From JAQBGV01 sp032128395 (GTDB lineage Bacteria; Planctomycetota; UBA8108; UBA1146), in the NCBI GenBank assembly GCA_032128395.1, contig JAQBGV010000024.1, positions 1 to 34,076 of the forward strand: a stretch of DNA of 34,076 nucleotides, written 5' to 3'. Every line of letters begins with the position of its first letter. Positions within the stretch are counted from its first letter, which is position 1. The notes below the pieces were generated by a model. It was not told the DNA's origin, did no database searches, and saw nothing but the letters and a program-made list of their open reading frames with translations. Position numbers and translations under genes: made by a program. Shown here one piece after another: positions 1-6,796 of this stretch.

Positions 1-176
1 CGATCCTCTACGCGCACGCCGACTGGGTGGGCAAGGGGCTGCTGCAAGCCGGGCTGTGCTGTGAGAAGTTGCAGCAACCCGACAAGGCGCGCCGGTTCTT
101 CGAAGAACTCGTGCAGCGTTTCCCGGCCGCACCAGAGGCCAAGACCGCCAAGACCCGCCTGAGCCAGAAGCAATGA
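1..176 (+). CDS. TPR-type periplasmic protein, C-terminal end (partial)
   Basis: An open frame enters from the left edge and ends at TGA 174-176; the first full codon is at position 3. The visible 57 residues include ADWVGKGLLQAGLCCEKL, a turn with QQPDKA, and then a helix RRFFEELVQRFP followed by a KTAKTRL tail. This helix-turn-helix pattern, with F/Y-x-x-L-V-x-x-[FY]-P, is typical of the last tetratricopeptide repeat of YbgF/CpoB-like or general TPR proteins. The stop overlaps the start of the next gene as ATGA, so it is very likely co-transcribed with the ExbB/ExbD genes. Planctomycete ExbB/ExbD clusters commonly begin with a large TPR protein. The N-terminus lies outside the window, so the full architecture cannot be judged. 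Confidence 0.75.
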   Translation, partial: ILYAHADWVGKGLLQAGLCCEKLQQPDKARRFFEELVQRFPAAPEAKTAKTRLSQKQ

Positions 177-868
177 TCGCCACCGTTGCCGCTTCGTTCG
201 CATTCTTCTCGTTCGGGCCGCAGGGCACCATGACGGTCACGACCATCGGGGAGTTCTTCGCTGCCGGCGGCAAGCTGATGTGGCCGATCTTCGGCTGCTC
301 GGTCGTCGTCGTTGGTCTCGCGATCGAGCGCTATCTGTCGCTGCGGCGCAGCCGGTTGGTGTCACCAGGCCTCGGCGACATCGTCGAGCAGATTCGCACT
401 CGCCAGTTCGACGCGGCGGTGGCCGCCGTCGACAGTGGCGGCGATCCGGGGCAACGCGTGCTCGCCGCCGGCCTGCGCCGCCGCGGCCAAATGCTCGCCG
501 ATGTCGACAAGGCCATGGAAGACCAGCTGCAGAAGGAAGCCGTGCGCCTGCGCGGCAACGTCCGCGGCATTTCGCTGATGGCGGCCATCGCGCCGCTGCT
601 GGGACTGCTCGGCACCGTGCTCGGCATCGCCGAAGCCTTCGCTTCGGTCGAGCAGACCGGGCTCGGCAAGCCCGAGAACCTTGCCGCCGGCATCAAGGTC
701 GCGCTCTACACCACGATCTTCGGCCTGTTCGTGGCGATCCCGGCGACTCTGTTGGCCGCGCACCTGCAAGCGCGCGTGCGCGCCGCGGTCATCGCCCTTG
801 CCGAACGCGTGGCGCCGGCAATCGATGCGCTTGCCGCCGCACCGAGGGACAAGACCCATGCGGCTTGA
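173..868 (+). CDS. MotA/TolQ/ExbB-family proton channel protein
   Basis: A 231-residue inner-membrane protein of the MotA/TolQ/ExbB family, which forms the proton-conducting pentamer that drives ExbD/TolR partners. Three membrane segments are visible: about residues 34-52 (LMWPIFGCSVVVVGLAIER), 132-156 (GISLMAAIAPLLGLLGTVLG) and 175-198 (ALYTTIFGLFVAIPATLLAA). The APLLGLLGTVLG stretch and the conserved T/G/P positions in the last two segments are family hallmarks. A cytoplasmic helical domain lies between segments 1 and 2, as expected. The ATG at 173 overlaps the preceding stop (ATGA) but has only a weak ribosome site. An in-frame ATG at 230 (MTVTTIGEFF) would give a 212-residue protein and is an equally possible start. 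The 3' end overlaps the next gene by 11 bases. ExbB and TolQ cannot be separated from sequence alone. Confidence 0.92.
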   Translation: MIATVAASFAFFSFGPQGTMTVTTIGEFFAAGGKLMWPIFGCSVVVVGLAIERYLSLRRSRLVSPGLGDIVEQIRTRQFDAAVAAVDSGGDPGQRVLAAGLRRRGQMLADVDKAMEDQLQKEAVRLRGNVRGISLMAAIAPLLGLLGTVLGIAEAFASVEQTGLGKPENLAAGIKVALYTTIFGLFVAIPATLLAAHLQARVRAAVIALAERVAPAIDALAAAPRDKTHAA

Positions 869-1352
869 CCTCGACGACGGCGACGACGACGTCGCGATCA
901 ACATGACCCCGATGATCGACATCGTGTTCCTGTTGATCATCTTCTTCATGGTCGTGACCGAGCTGACCCTCGATCAGGCGGAGCTCGTCCTGCCGGTCGC
1001 CGACAAGGCGATCGTCATGGAGCCGCAGCCGGGGGTGCGGAGCATCACGATCAACGTTTCGATCGACGACAAGCTCAAGGAGCGGATGCAGATCGGAACG
1101 GGGCCCTTTCTCGACGAAGATGCGCTCCGGGCGGCGCTCCGGGCCGAAGTCACCGCCTATGGGAAGTTTGAGCCGAACCCGAATGACGCCAGGAGCCAGG
1201 ACAGCGCTCTCGAGGTCTTGATCCGCTGTGAGCAAGCGGCGCCCGCGGGGTACTTCCACAAGATCTTCAAGGCGTGCCAGGACGCGAAGATCTACAAGTT
1301 GACGATCGCTGCCCAGAACGAGCACCTCGAGGACAAGTACAGGAAGGAGTAG
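858..1352 (+). CDS. ExbD/TolR-family biopolymer transport protein 1
   Basis: A 164-residue single-span membrane protein of the ExbD/TolR family, the partner that couples the proton channel to work in the periplasm. The signature INMTPMIDIVFLLIIFFMVV lies at residues 15-34, with the conserved membrane Asp in MID thought to take part in proton transfer. A periplasmic domain follows: a beta strand (ITINVSID), an insert rich in charged residues (GKFEPNPNDARSQ), and a second alpha/beta half ending in IYKLTIAAQ. The start ATG at 858 is chosen because the frame upstream of it only mirrors the ExbB gene, and residue 1 then lies the usual distance before the membrane span. It overlaps exbB by 11 bases and is followed after 6 bases by a second ExbD gene. 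It probably acts with that neighbour as a mixed ExbD pair. Confidence 0.92.
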   Translation: MRLDLDDGDDDVAINMTPMIDIVFLLIIFFMVVTELTLDQAELVLPVADKAIVMEPQPGVRSITINVSIDDKLKERMQIGTGPFLDEDALRAALRAEVTAYGKFEPNPNDARSQDSALEVLIRCEQAAPAGYFHKIFKACQDAKIYKLTIAAQNEHLEDKYRKE

Positions 1353-1358
1353 CCGTCG

Positions 1359-1916
1359 ATGTCCAAGCCACTCCACATCCTCCGTCGAATGCGACGGAAG
1401 AAGTCGACCGCGGAGGTCAAGGCCGAGCTCGACATGACCTCGATGATCGATGTCGTGTTCCTGCTCTTGATCTTCTTCATGTGCGCGACCAAGTTCAGGC
1501 AGCCGGAAGGCGCGCTGCGCTCCTGGCTGCCCCGGGACCGCGGCCAACAGGCGAGCCGCCCGGTCATCACCCCGGGTTGCAGGATCACGCTGACGCGGGA
1601 AGGATCGCAGGTCATCTGCTTGGCGGACGATGCCATCATGCCGTTCGCCATCTCGTGGCCGGACACCGATGTCGGTCGAGCCCAGGCGGATTTCGAGAAC
1701 GGCCACGGGATTCAGGGACCGAATCTGGAGGCGCTCGAACAGCACATCCTCGGTCGCAAGGACACCTACCGAGGGGTATCCGCCAAGGGCCTTCCACTGA
1801 TCATCGACTTCGGTGAGACGGTCCCGAGCCGCTACGTCATCGATGTGGTGAACATCTGCAAGAGACTCGAGATCGACGACATCGCTTTCGCGGCGCCGGA
1901 ATTGCCGTACGACTGA
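1359..1916 (+). CDS. ExbD/TolR-family biopolymer transport protein 2
   Basis: A second ExbD/TolR protein of 185 residues. The short basic N-terminus (HILRRMRRKK) fits the cytoplasmic side. The span AELDMTSMIDVVFLLLIFFM sits near residues 23-42 and carries the conserved MID Asp. The periplasmic part is longer than in typical ExbD (about 135-145 residues), with an extra segment containing PFAISWPDTDVGRAQADF. It ends in a canonical half (VPSRYVIDVVNICKRLEIDDIAFAA). AAGGAG at 1344-1349, 9 bases before the ATG, is a good ribosome site. Paired exbD genes behind one exbB are common in planctomycetes. A small hairpin (stem GCGCC/GGCGC, 1928-1942) follows the gene. The two copies diverge outside the span, so they probably contact different partners. 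Confidence 0.92.
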   Translation: MSKPLHILRRMRRKKSTAEVKAELDMTSMIDVVFLLLIFFMCATKFRQPEGALRSWLPRDRGQQASRPVITPGCRITLTREGSQVICLADDAIMPFAISWPDTDVGRAQADFENGHGIQGPNLEALEQHILGRKDTYRGVSAKGLPLIIDFGETVPSRYVIDVVNICKRLEIDDIAFAAPELPYD

Positions 1917-2153
1917 TGCGGGGGGGGGCGCCCAAATGGCGCAAACCTCTGCGGTAGCAGGAGTTGCTGTCGGGGCGACCATGACTCGACCGTGACAGCA
2001 GCCCACCAGACTCGTTCCAGGAGACCGGGTTCTAGCGGACTGGGGACGGACGGCGGACGCCGAAGTCCGACTCGCGTGATCTCCGCCGCTCTTGATTTCG
2101 AAAAGACGCATCCTCGCTCGTGCGGAGCGGGGGAGAGGGAAGGGCCCACCGTG
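1917..2153 (+). other. Intergenic region before the secretin-like gene
   Basis: A 237-base gap. It opens with a run of nine G (1920-1928), then a 5-bp hairpin GCGCC-caaat-GGCGC (1928-1942) that might weakly terminate the ExbB/ExbD transcript. I see no convincing -35/-10 pair. The open frame reaching back to 1992 lacks family features and has no good start. GAGAGGGA at about 2133-2140 is a purine-rich ribosome site serving the ATG at 2154. Confidence 0.4.
1928..1942 (+). terminator. Small hairpin after the ExbB/ExbD genes
   Basis: Stem GCGCC (1928-1932) pairs with GGCGC (1938-1942) around loop CAAAT. It starts 12 bases after the second ExbD stop. There is no U-tract, so it may only attenuate, and the following gene may still be partly co-transcribed. 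Confidence 0.3.
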
Positions 2154-4820
2154 ATGGTCACACGTACCGACGAGTCCGGACGTCGAGGGGTATTCCTCGC
2201 GTTCGTGCCGGGGCTTCTAGCGCTGACACTCTTCGTCGGCTGCTCGGGCACTCCAGACGATGGCGGGAGCGCGCAGGCGCCCCCCGCGGGTGGTTCCAAC
2301 CCGACGCCGAACGGGGTCTCCACCGGGGATGGCGCGACTGCGCAAGATCCCAGTGCTGGCGACTCGAGCACCGGCGATCCGGCTGTCGATCGCGTCTTCG
2401 ATCAGATGGAGCTCGGGGAGCAGGAGCGCGCCCGGACCGCCCAGTTCTACCTGAAGCAGGGGCAGAAGAACTTCAGCGAAGCGGACTACCGCTCCGCCGC
2501 GGAGAACTTCGAGAAGGCGCTCCGCTACGACCCCTCGTCGAGGTCGGCGCGCGAAGGGCTCGCGCAGAGCCAGATGTTCCTCGGTCGCCGCGATGGGGAG
2601 ATCCGCACGATCTTCGAGCAGCTCGGCGAAGAGATCCAAGTACTCGAAGCGGCGAGACTCGCCGAAGTGCGCCAGCTGATCGCCGAGGGGCGTGACCAAC
2701 TTGCACAGGGCGAGCCGGAGCAAGCGCTCCGGGCTCTCGGTCGCGCGCGTGAACGGCTGATCTGGTTCGAGTACGGCGTCGATGTCACCGGCCTGCAGGG
2801 TGAGGCGCAAGTTCTCTACGACCAAGCCCGCGATGCACAGAACCGCCTCGAGGCGGCGGCGGAGAATCGTCGGCAGGACTCCGCATCGGGCACCGCCACT
2901 CGACTCGCCCGCGAAGAGGAAGAGCGTCGGCGCGAACGGATCGCTGCGCTCATCGGCCGTTCTCAGGATTCGATGATCCGACGCGAGTACGCGACTGCGC
3001 TCCAAATCTCGGAGCGGATCCTCGTCCTCGATCCCGACAACTCCGTCGCGAGGCGCCTCCGGGAGCGTTCGAACGAGCTGCTGATGTCGCAGCGGGTCAC
3101 CAGCTACCTCGACCGGAACTCGGAGCAAGTACGCCGGGTCTGGGAGGACCTCGAGAAGAGCTCCATCCCCTTCGAGACCGAATTCAACTTCCCGCTGGAT
3201 GAGCGGTACTGGCGGGAAGATGTGTCGCGTCGCGTGGATTCCCTCCAGACCTCGAGCCTCGACGAGACGCCGGAGGTCCGGAAGATCCGCCACGCGCTCG
3301 CGACCGTCTCCCCCGGCTTCACCTTCGAGGACCAGTCACTCCAGGATGTCGTCGCATTCCTCCGGACGATCTCCGACCTGAACATCACGATCGATCCCGA
3401 AGTCGATGCGGAGGAGACGACGGTCACGCTGAGCCTGCAGCAGGTGAAGCTCGGCGAGGCGCTGGACCTGATCCTGGAGAACACCAACCTCGCCTACACC
3501 TTCAAGGAGAACACCCTCTTCATCACCACTCCGGACAAGGCGTTCGGGGACCAGGTGTTCGAGATCTACAACGTCACCGACATCCTCAACAAGATCCGTG
3601 ACTTCCCCGGACCGACGATCCGGGTCCAGTCGAACGACGAGTCCGATGAGTCGGGCGCGAGTCCGTTCGACTTCGGCTCGGAGGATGACGAGGAGAGCGA
3701 GCTCGACCCCGAGACCCTGGTCGAGCTGATCAAGGATTCGACCGGCGGCGAGGAAGCGTGGGACGAGTCGAAATCGAAGATCACCCCGAGTAGTGGCCAA
3801 CTGCTGATCACGGCAACCCGTGAACTGCACCTCGCGGTCCAGAGTTTCCTCTCGAACCTCCGCGCGAACTCGGACGTGTTCGTGATCGTCGAAGCGCGGT
3901 TCATCGACATGGTCGATGACTTCCTCGAGGACATCGGGGTGGACTCTCGGAATCTGGGCCAGCCGCCCGGGCAGGGCTTCGGGACCGCGTTCGGCGTCCT
4001 GAATTCCAGTCGGACCGGTGGTACCGACATCGGATTCAACAACCTCGGCGCCGCGAGCAACGCTGCGCTGGTGATGGGGCAGGACCGCACCGCGGGCCGG
4101 ATCGAGCACATCCTCGACGGTTTCGTCGGCTCGGCTGGCGGCACCCGGCTCAACGCGGCGCTGCGCGGCCTTACGCTGCAGGTGAGCTGGCTCGACCCGT
4201 TCCAGATCAACGCCATCCTCCGGGCGACGCAGGAGCAGCGGAGCGCCCGCACCGTGACCGCACCGCGAGTGACCGCGTCGAACGGTCAGCGGGTGCACGT
4301 CTCGGTGATCACCCAGCGTTCGTACGTGCAGGACTACGAGCTGGTGTCGGGGGGCACCGGTCTGGTGGTGTCGGAAGTCGCGGACCCCGTGATCGACACG
4401 TTCCAGGACGGCGTGGTGCTCGACGTGCGGCCGGTGATCAGTTCCGACCGCAAGTACATCACCCTCGATGTTCGTCCGACCTTGGCGAGCTTGATCAACG
4501 GGATCATCTCGACCGTGACGATCTCGCTCGGAACCTTGAACGCCGCGGCGAGCCTGGTCGAGATCGACCTTCCGGAGATCTCGCTGCAGCAAGCGTTCAC
4601 ATCGGTGACCGTGCCGGATGGCGGCACGGTCCTCCTCGGAGGATTCCGCAGTCTGGTCGAGCGGAAGTACGAGTCGACGGTGCCGATCCTCGGGCAACTC
4701 CCGATCATCAAGAACGCGTTCCGTCGGAAGGCGTACCTGAACGAGAAGCGGAGCCTGTACATCCTGATCACGGCGAAGGTGATCGATTTGCGCGCGGAGG
4801 AGAAAGAACTCTTCAACTAG
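2154..4820 (+). CDS. TPR-containing secretin-like outer-membrane lipoprotein
   Basis: An 888-residue protein combining an export signal, TPR-like repeats and a type II/III secretin channel domain. Residues 11-30 form a hydrophobic signal ending in FVGC, so lipidation at Cys30 is likely although the lipobox is imperfect. A low-complexity Gly/Pro/Ser/Asp linker covers about 31-80. TPR units occur near 91-130 and 268-305, separated by a charged coiled-coil-like region. Residues 389-460 (TFEDQSLQDVVAFLRTISD, then ITIDPEV) match the secretin short N-terminal (STN/N0) fold. Acidic insertions lie at 500-540. The C-terminal secretin core has VIVEARFIDM (577-586), VTAPRVTASNGQ (701-712), VPDGGTVLLGG (820-830) and VPILGQLPII (843-852), all classic secretin motifs. 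Start 2154 follows a GAGAGGGA site; GTG 2151 is an alternative. Its position behind exbB-exbD-exbD suggests an energised envelope machine. The transported substrate is unknown. Confidence 0.9.
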   Translation: MVTRTDESGRRGVFLAFVPGLLALTLFVGCSGTPDDGGSAQAPPAGGSNPTPNGVSTGDGATAQDPSAGDSSTGDPAVDRVFDQMELGEQERARTAQFYLKQGQKNFSEADYRSAAENFEKALRYDPSSRSAREGLAQSQMFLGRRDGEIRTIFEQLGEEIQVLEAARLAEVRQLIAEGRDQLAQGEPEQALRALGRARERLIWFEYGVDVTGLQGEAQVLYDQARDAQNRLEAAAENRRQDSASGTATRLAREEEERRRERIAALIGRSQDSMIRREYATALQISERILVLDPDNSVARRLRERSNELLMSQRVTSYLDRNSEQVRRVWEDLEKSSIPFETEFNFPLDERYWREDVSRRVDSLQTSSLDETPEVRKIRHALATVSPGFTFEDQSLQDVVAFLRTISDLNITIDPEVDAEETTVTLSLQQVKLGEALDLILENTNLAYTFKENTLFITTPDKAFGDQVFEIYNVTDILNKIRDFPGPTIRVQSNDESDESGASPFDFGSEDDEESELDPETLVELIKDSTGGEEAWDESKSKITPSSGQLLITATRELHLAVQSFLSNLRANSDVFVIVEARFIDMVDDFLEDIGVDSRNLGQPPGQGFGTAFGVLNSSRTGGTDIGFNNLGAASNAALVMGQDRTAGRIEHILDGFVGSAGGTRLNAALRGLTLQVSWLDPFQINAILRATQEQRSARTVTAPRVTASNGQRVHVSVITQRSYVQDYELVSGGTGLVVSEVADPVIDTFQDGVVLDVRPVISSDRKYITLDVRPTLASLINGIISTVTISLGTLNAAASLVEIDLPEISLQQAFTSVTVPDGGTVLLGGFRSLVERKYESTVPILGQLPIIKNAFRRKAYLNEKRSLYILITAKVIDLRAEEKELFN

Positions 4821-4843
4821 GAGGCTGTCGAGAAGCCTCCTAG
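4817..4843 (+). terminator. Perfect 10-bp hairpin at the end of the secretin-like gene
   Basis: CTAGGAGGCT (4817-4826) pairs perfectly with AGCCTCCTAG (4834-4843) around the 7-base loop GTCGAGA. The left arm contains the gene's own TAG stop. There is no poly-U tail, but position and strength fit a transcription terminator or an mRNA 3'-end stabiliser. Confidence 0.6.
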
Positions 4844-5064
4844 CGGTGGAAGGGACCGGGTACGGCCCGTCGATCGTGCGCCTACTGCAGTGCACTGTCG
4901 GCCACTGAGTAGGCGCTCCGCGTCACTCGCACCTGCGGAGCTTGCTCGGCGGCCGAAGGTCCGCTGCAGTCGACGCAGTCCGAGGGGCTCCGCAGTGGTC
5001 CCCTCGAGCGTCGAATGCCGCTTGCGCCCTTCCCCGCCGATCCTCCCCCAGGTAGCCTACTCCC
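4844..5064 (+). other. Hairpin-rich intergenic region (possible structured RNA)
   Basis: A 221-base non-coding stretch with several strong inverted repeats and no supportable ORF. A small hairpin sits at about 4856-4871 (ACCGGG against CCCGT). At 4878-4916 GCGCCTACT pairs with AGTAGGCGC, and CAGTG (4888-4892) with CACTG (4903-4907), giving 14 bp with one bulged G. At 4933-4995 CTGCGGAGC pairs with GCTCCGCAG, CTCGG (4945-4949) with CCGAG (4980-4984), and CTGC (4964-4967) with GCAG (4975-4978), giving a long nested arm. Such density suggests a structured RNA, a terminator cluster or a palindromic-repeat cluster. A TAnnnT -10-like element (TAGCCT, 5053-5058) sits just before the next gene. Confidence 0.5.
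5053..5058 (+). promoter_or_regulatory. Possible -10 element placing the HAD gene on a leaderless transcript
   Basis: TAGCCT lies 6 bases before the ATG at 5065, and there is no convincing ribosome-binding sequence in the preceding 20 bases. A -10 box at this distance would put the transcript start at or next to the A of the ATG. No matching -35 at 16-18 bases is visible, so this is weak. Confidence 0.3.
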
Positions 5065-5793
5065 ATGCTCAGAGCCATCTTCTTCGACATCGACAACACC
5101 CTCTTCTCCACTCGGGAGTTCGCCGCCCGCGCCCGCGCCGCGAGCGTCGACGCGATGATCGCCGCCGGTCTGCGGATCGACCCCGAGGTCCTCTCGGCGG
5201 AGCTGGGGGAGGTGGTGCGGGAGTTCAGCTCGAACCACGAGAAGCACTTCGACAAGCTGCTCCTCCGGCTGCCTCGACGGGTGACGAAAGGGTTGAATCC
5301 CAGCCTGATCGTCGCCGCCGGCATGGTTGCCTATCACCAGACGAAGTTCCGGTACCTCGAGCCGTTCGAGGACGCGTACGAGGTCCTTCGTCGCCTGGCG
5401 CGGACCGACCTGATCCTCGGGGTGATCACCGAGGGGCTCGAGGTGAAACAGGCGGAGAAGCTCGTGCGCCTGCGCGTTCACGAATTCCTCACCCCACACG
5501 CGATCTTCATCTCGCACCAGATGGGGATCTCGAAGCCGAATCCGAAGCTCTACCAGCGCGCGTGCGGCGATCTGAATCTGCGCCCGGCCGAGTGCATGTA
5601 CGTCGGCGACCAACCGGAGCTCGACATCGATCCAGCGAATGCGATCGGCATGGTGACCGTCCGGATCCTGCGCGACGGATCGAACCGCGGGGATCGGGGT
5701 GCCACCGAGCCTGACCACGAGGTGGAGAACTTCTGGGACCTCGCCGAGATCCTCACCGATCACTACGAACTCGCGATCCCGGAGGTGATCTGA
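5065..5793 (+). CDS. HAD-superfamily hydrolase
   Basis: A 242-residue haloacid dehalogenase-superfamily hydrolase, subclass I (helical cap after motif I). These enzymes usually dephosphorylate small metabolites through an Asp-phosphate intermediate. All four motifs are present: I, FDIDNT with nucleophile Asp8 and Asp10; II, VITEG with Thr122; III, SKPNP with Lys157; IV, GDQPELD with acidic residues 182 and 187. The cap lies at about residues 15-105. It resembles the phosphoglycolate-phosphatase-like/HAD-IA group, but the substrate cannot be told. Start ATG 5065 is supported by motif I beginning at residue 8, the usual place, though no good ribosome site precedes it (see the possible -10 at 5053). 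It ends one base before the GTG of the glycosyltransferase gene and probably leads that operon. Confidence 0.9.
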   Translation: MLRAIFFDIDNTLFSTREFAARARAASVDAMIAAGLRIDPEVLSAELGEVVREFSSNHEKHFDKLLLRLPRRVTKGLNPSLIVAAGMVAYHQTKFRYLEPFEDAYEVLRRLARTDLILGVITEGLEVKQAEKLVRLRVHEFLTPHAIFISHQMGISKPNPKLYQRACGDLNLRPAECMYVGDQPELDIDPANAIGMVTVRILRDGSNRGDRGATEPDHEVENFWDLAEILTDHYELAIPEVI

Positions 5794-5794
5794 A

Positions 5795-6796
5795 GTGGCG
5801 GAGCCCGCGCCCGGGATCTCGCTCGTCGTTCCGATCTGCGATGAGCGACCAAACCTTGATCCCCTCGTCGACGCCGCGCTCGCGGCGCTCCGCGGGACCG
5901 GGGAGACGTTCGAGCTGATCCTGGTCGATGATGGCAGCCGCGACGGGTCGGACCAGGAGCTCGATCGACTGGTCCGCACCGATCCCGGGATCGTGGTTCT
6001 GCGGCACCGGCGGCGCTTCGGGAAGGGAGCGGCGCTGGCGTCCGGGATCGCTCGAGCGCGAGGCGCGCGCATCGCCACCATCGATGCCGATCTCCAGGAG
6101 GATCCCGGGGAACTCCCGCTGCTCCTTGCGGCGCTGGACGGCGGGCTCGACCTGGTCGGGGGTCGTCGTGCGAAGCGGCGCGATTCATGGCCCAAACGCC
6201 TCAGCTCCCGGCTCTTCAACGGGCTCGCCCGGCTCCTCGGAGGACCACCGCTCTCGGATATGAACTGCGGATTCAAGGCGATGAGTCGTGAGCTCGCGCG
6301 GGAGCTCCCCCTCGAGGCGGGACGGTTCCGCCTGATGCCGATGATCGCCCACTGGTGGGGGTTCCGGGTCGGAGAGGTCGAGGTGAGTCACCGACCTCGG
6401 GCCGCAGGGCGCTCTCACTTCGGAGGGGAGAGATTCCCGGGTGCGCTCTTCGACTTGTTCGCAGTGGTGTTCCTGTTTCGATACGAGGAGCGACCGGGAC
6501 ATCCCTTCTTGCAGGCGGGCGCGCTCTCGTCCTTCGTCGGCGCCGCGATCTGTCTCCATCTCGCATGGCTGTGGATGATGGAGGGGACGATTTCCTTTCG
6601 TTATCCGCGCCTCGCGTTCGGCGTGCTGCTCCTGGTCATCGGGGGACAGCTCCTGGCGACGGGAATCCTCGGGGAGTGGCTCGCCTGGCGCTCGCGGTCT
6701 CCGCGCACCTACCGGGTGGAGTATGAGCGCCGGGGGGGAGCGGAGGGGAATCGGGTCGACGTGCCTGCGGGGATCGAGGAGGGGACGGTGCGATGA
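5795..6796 (+). CDS. Family 2 glycosyltransferase with C-terminal membrane anchor (DPM1/GtrB/ArnC-like)
   Basis: A 333-residue GT2 enzyme, GT-A fold. It has the nucleotide-sugar-binding VDDGS at 44-48, the metal-binding DAD at 97-99 followed by LQEDP, and the DMNCGFKAM motif (155-163) typical of dolichyl-phosphate mannose synthase-like enzymes. GRSHFGGERF follows near 205-214. Two C-terminal hydrophobic spans (about 240-262 and 272-296) resemble GtrB/ArnC, which move a sugar from a nucleotide donor to polyprenyl phosphate on the inner face of the membrane. The GTG start at 5795 is fixed by an excellent Shine-Dalgarno GGAGGTGAT (5781-5789). It overlaps the next gene by 4 bases (ATGA). A TMTC-like protein two genes downstream suggests this enzyme makes the polyprenyl-phosphate-sugar donor for it. 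That link is an inference. Confidence 0.9.
   Translation: MAEPAPGISLVVPICDERPNLDPLVDAALAALRGTGETFELILVDDGSRDGSDQELDRLVRTDPGIVVLRHRRRFGKGAALASGIARARGARIATIDADLQEDPGELPLLLAALDGGLDLVGGRRAKRRDSWPKRLSSRLFNGLARLLGGPPLSDMNCGFKAMSRELARELPLEAGRFRLMPMIAHWWGFRVGEVEVSHRPRAAGRSHFGGERFPGALFDLFAVVFLFRYEERPGHPFLQAGALSSFVGAAICLHLAWLWMMEGTISFRYPRLAFGVLLLVIGGQLLATGILGEWLAWRSRSPRTYRVEYERRGGAEGNRVDVPAGIEEGTVR

Noticed and set aside
1..1000. Possible chimeric join because of a slightly different codon style at the left end
   Set aside because: Gene order TPR-ExbB-ExbD-ExbD is continuous with overlapping starts and is the usual planctomycete order. The composition change is gradual and could be chance.
1992..2153. 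N-terminal extension of the secretin-like protein to 1992
   Set aside because: The extension lacks a signal peptide and a ribosome site. The ATG at 2154 follows a purine-rich site and is directly followed by the export signal.
3336..4895. Minus-strand open frame opposite the secretin-like gene
   Set aside because: Low-complexity Arg/Asp/Glu composition and no recognisable domain. The plus strand carries clear secretin motifs.
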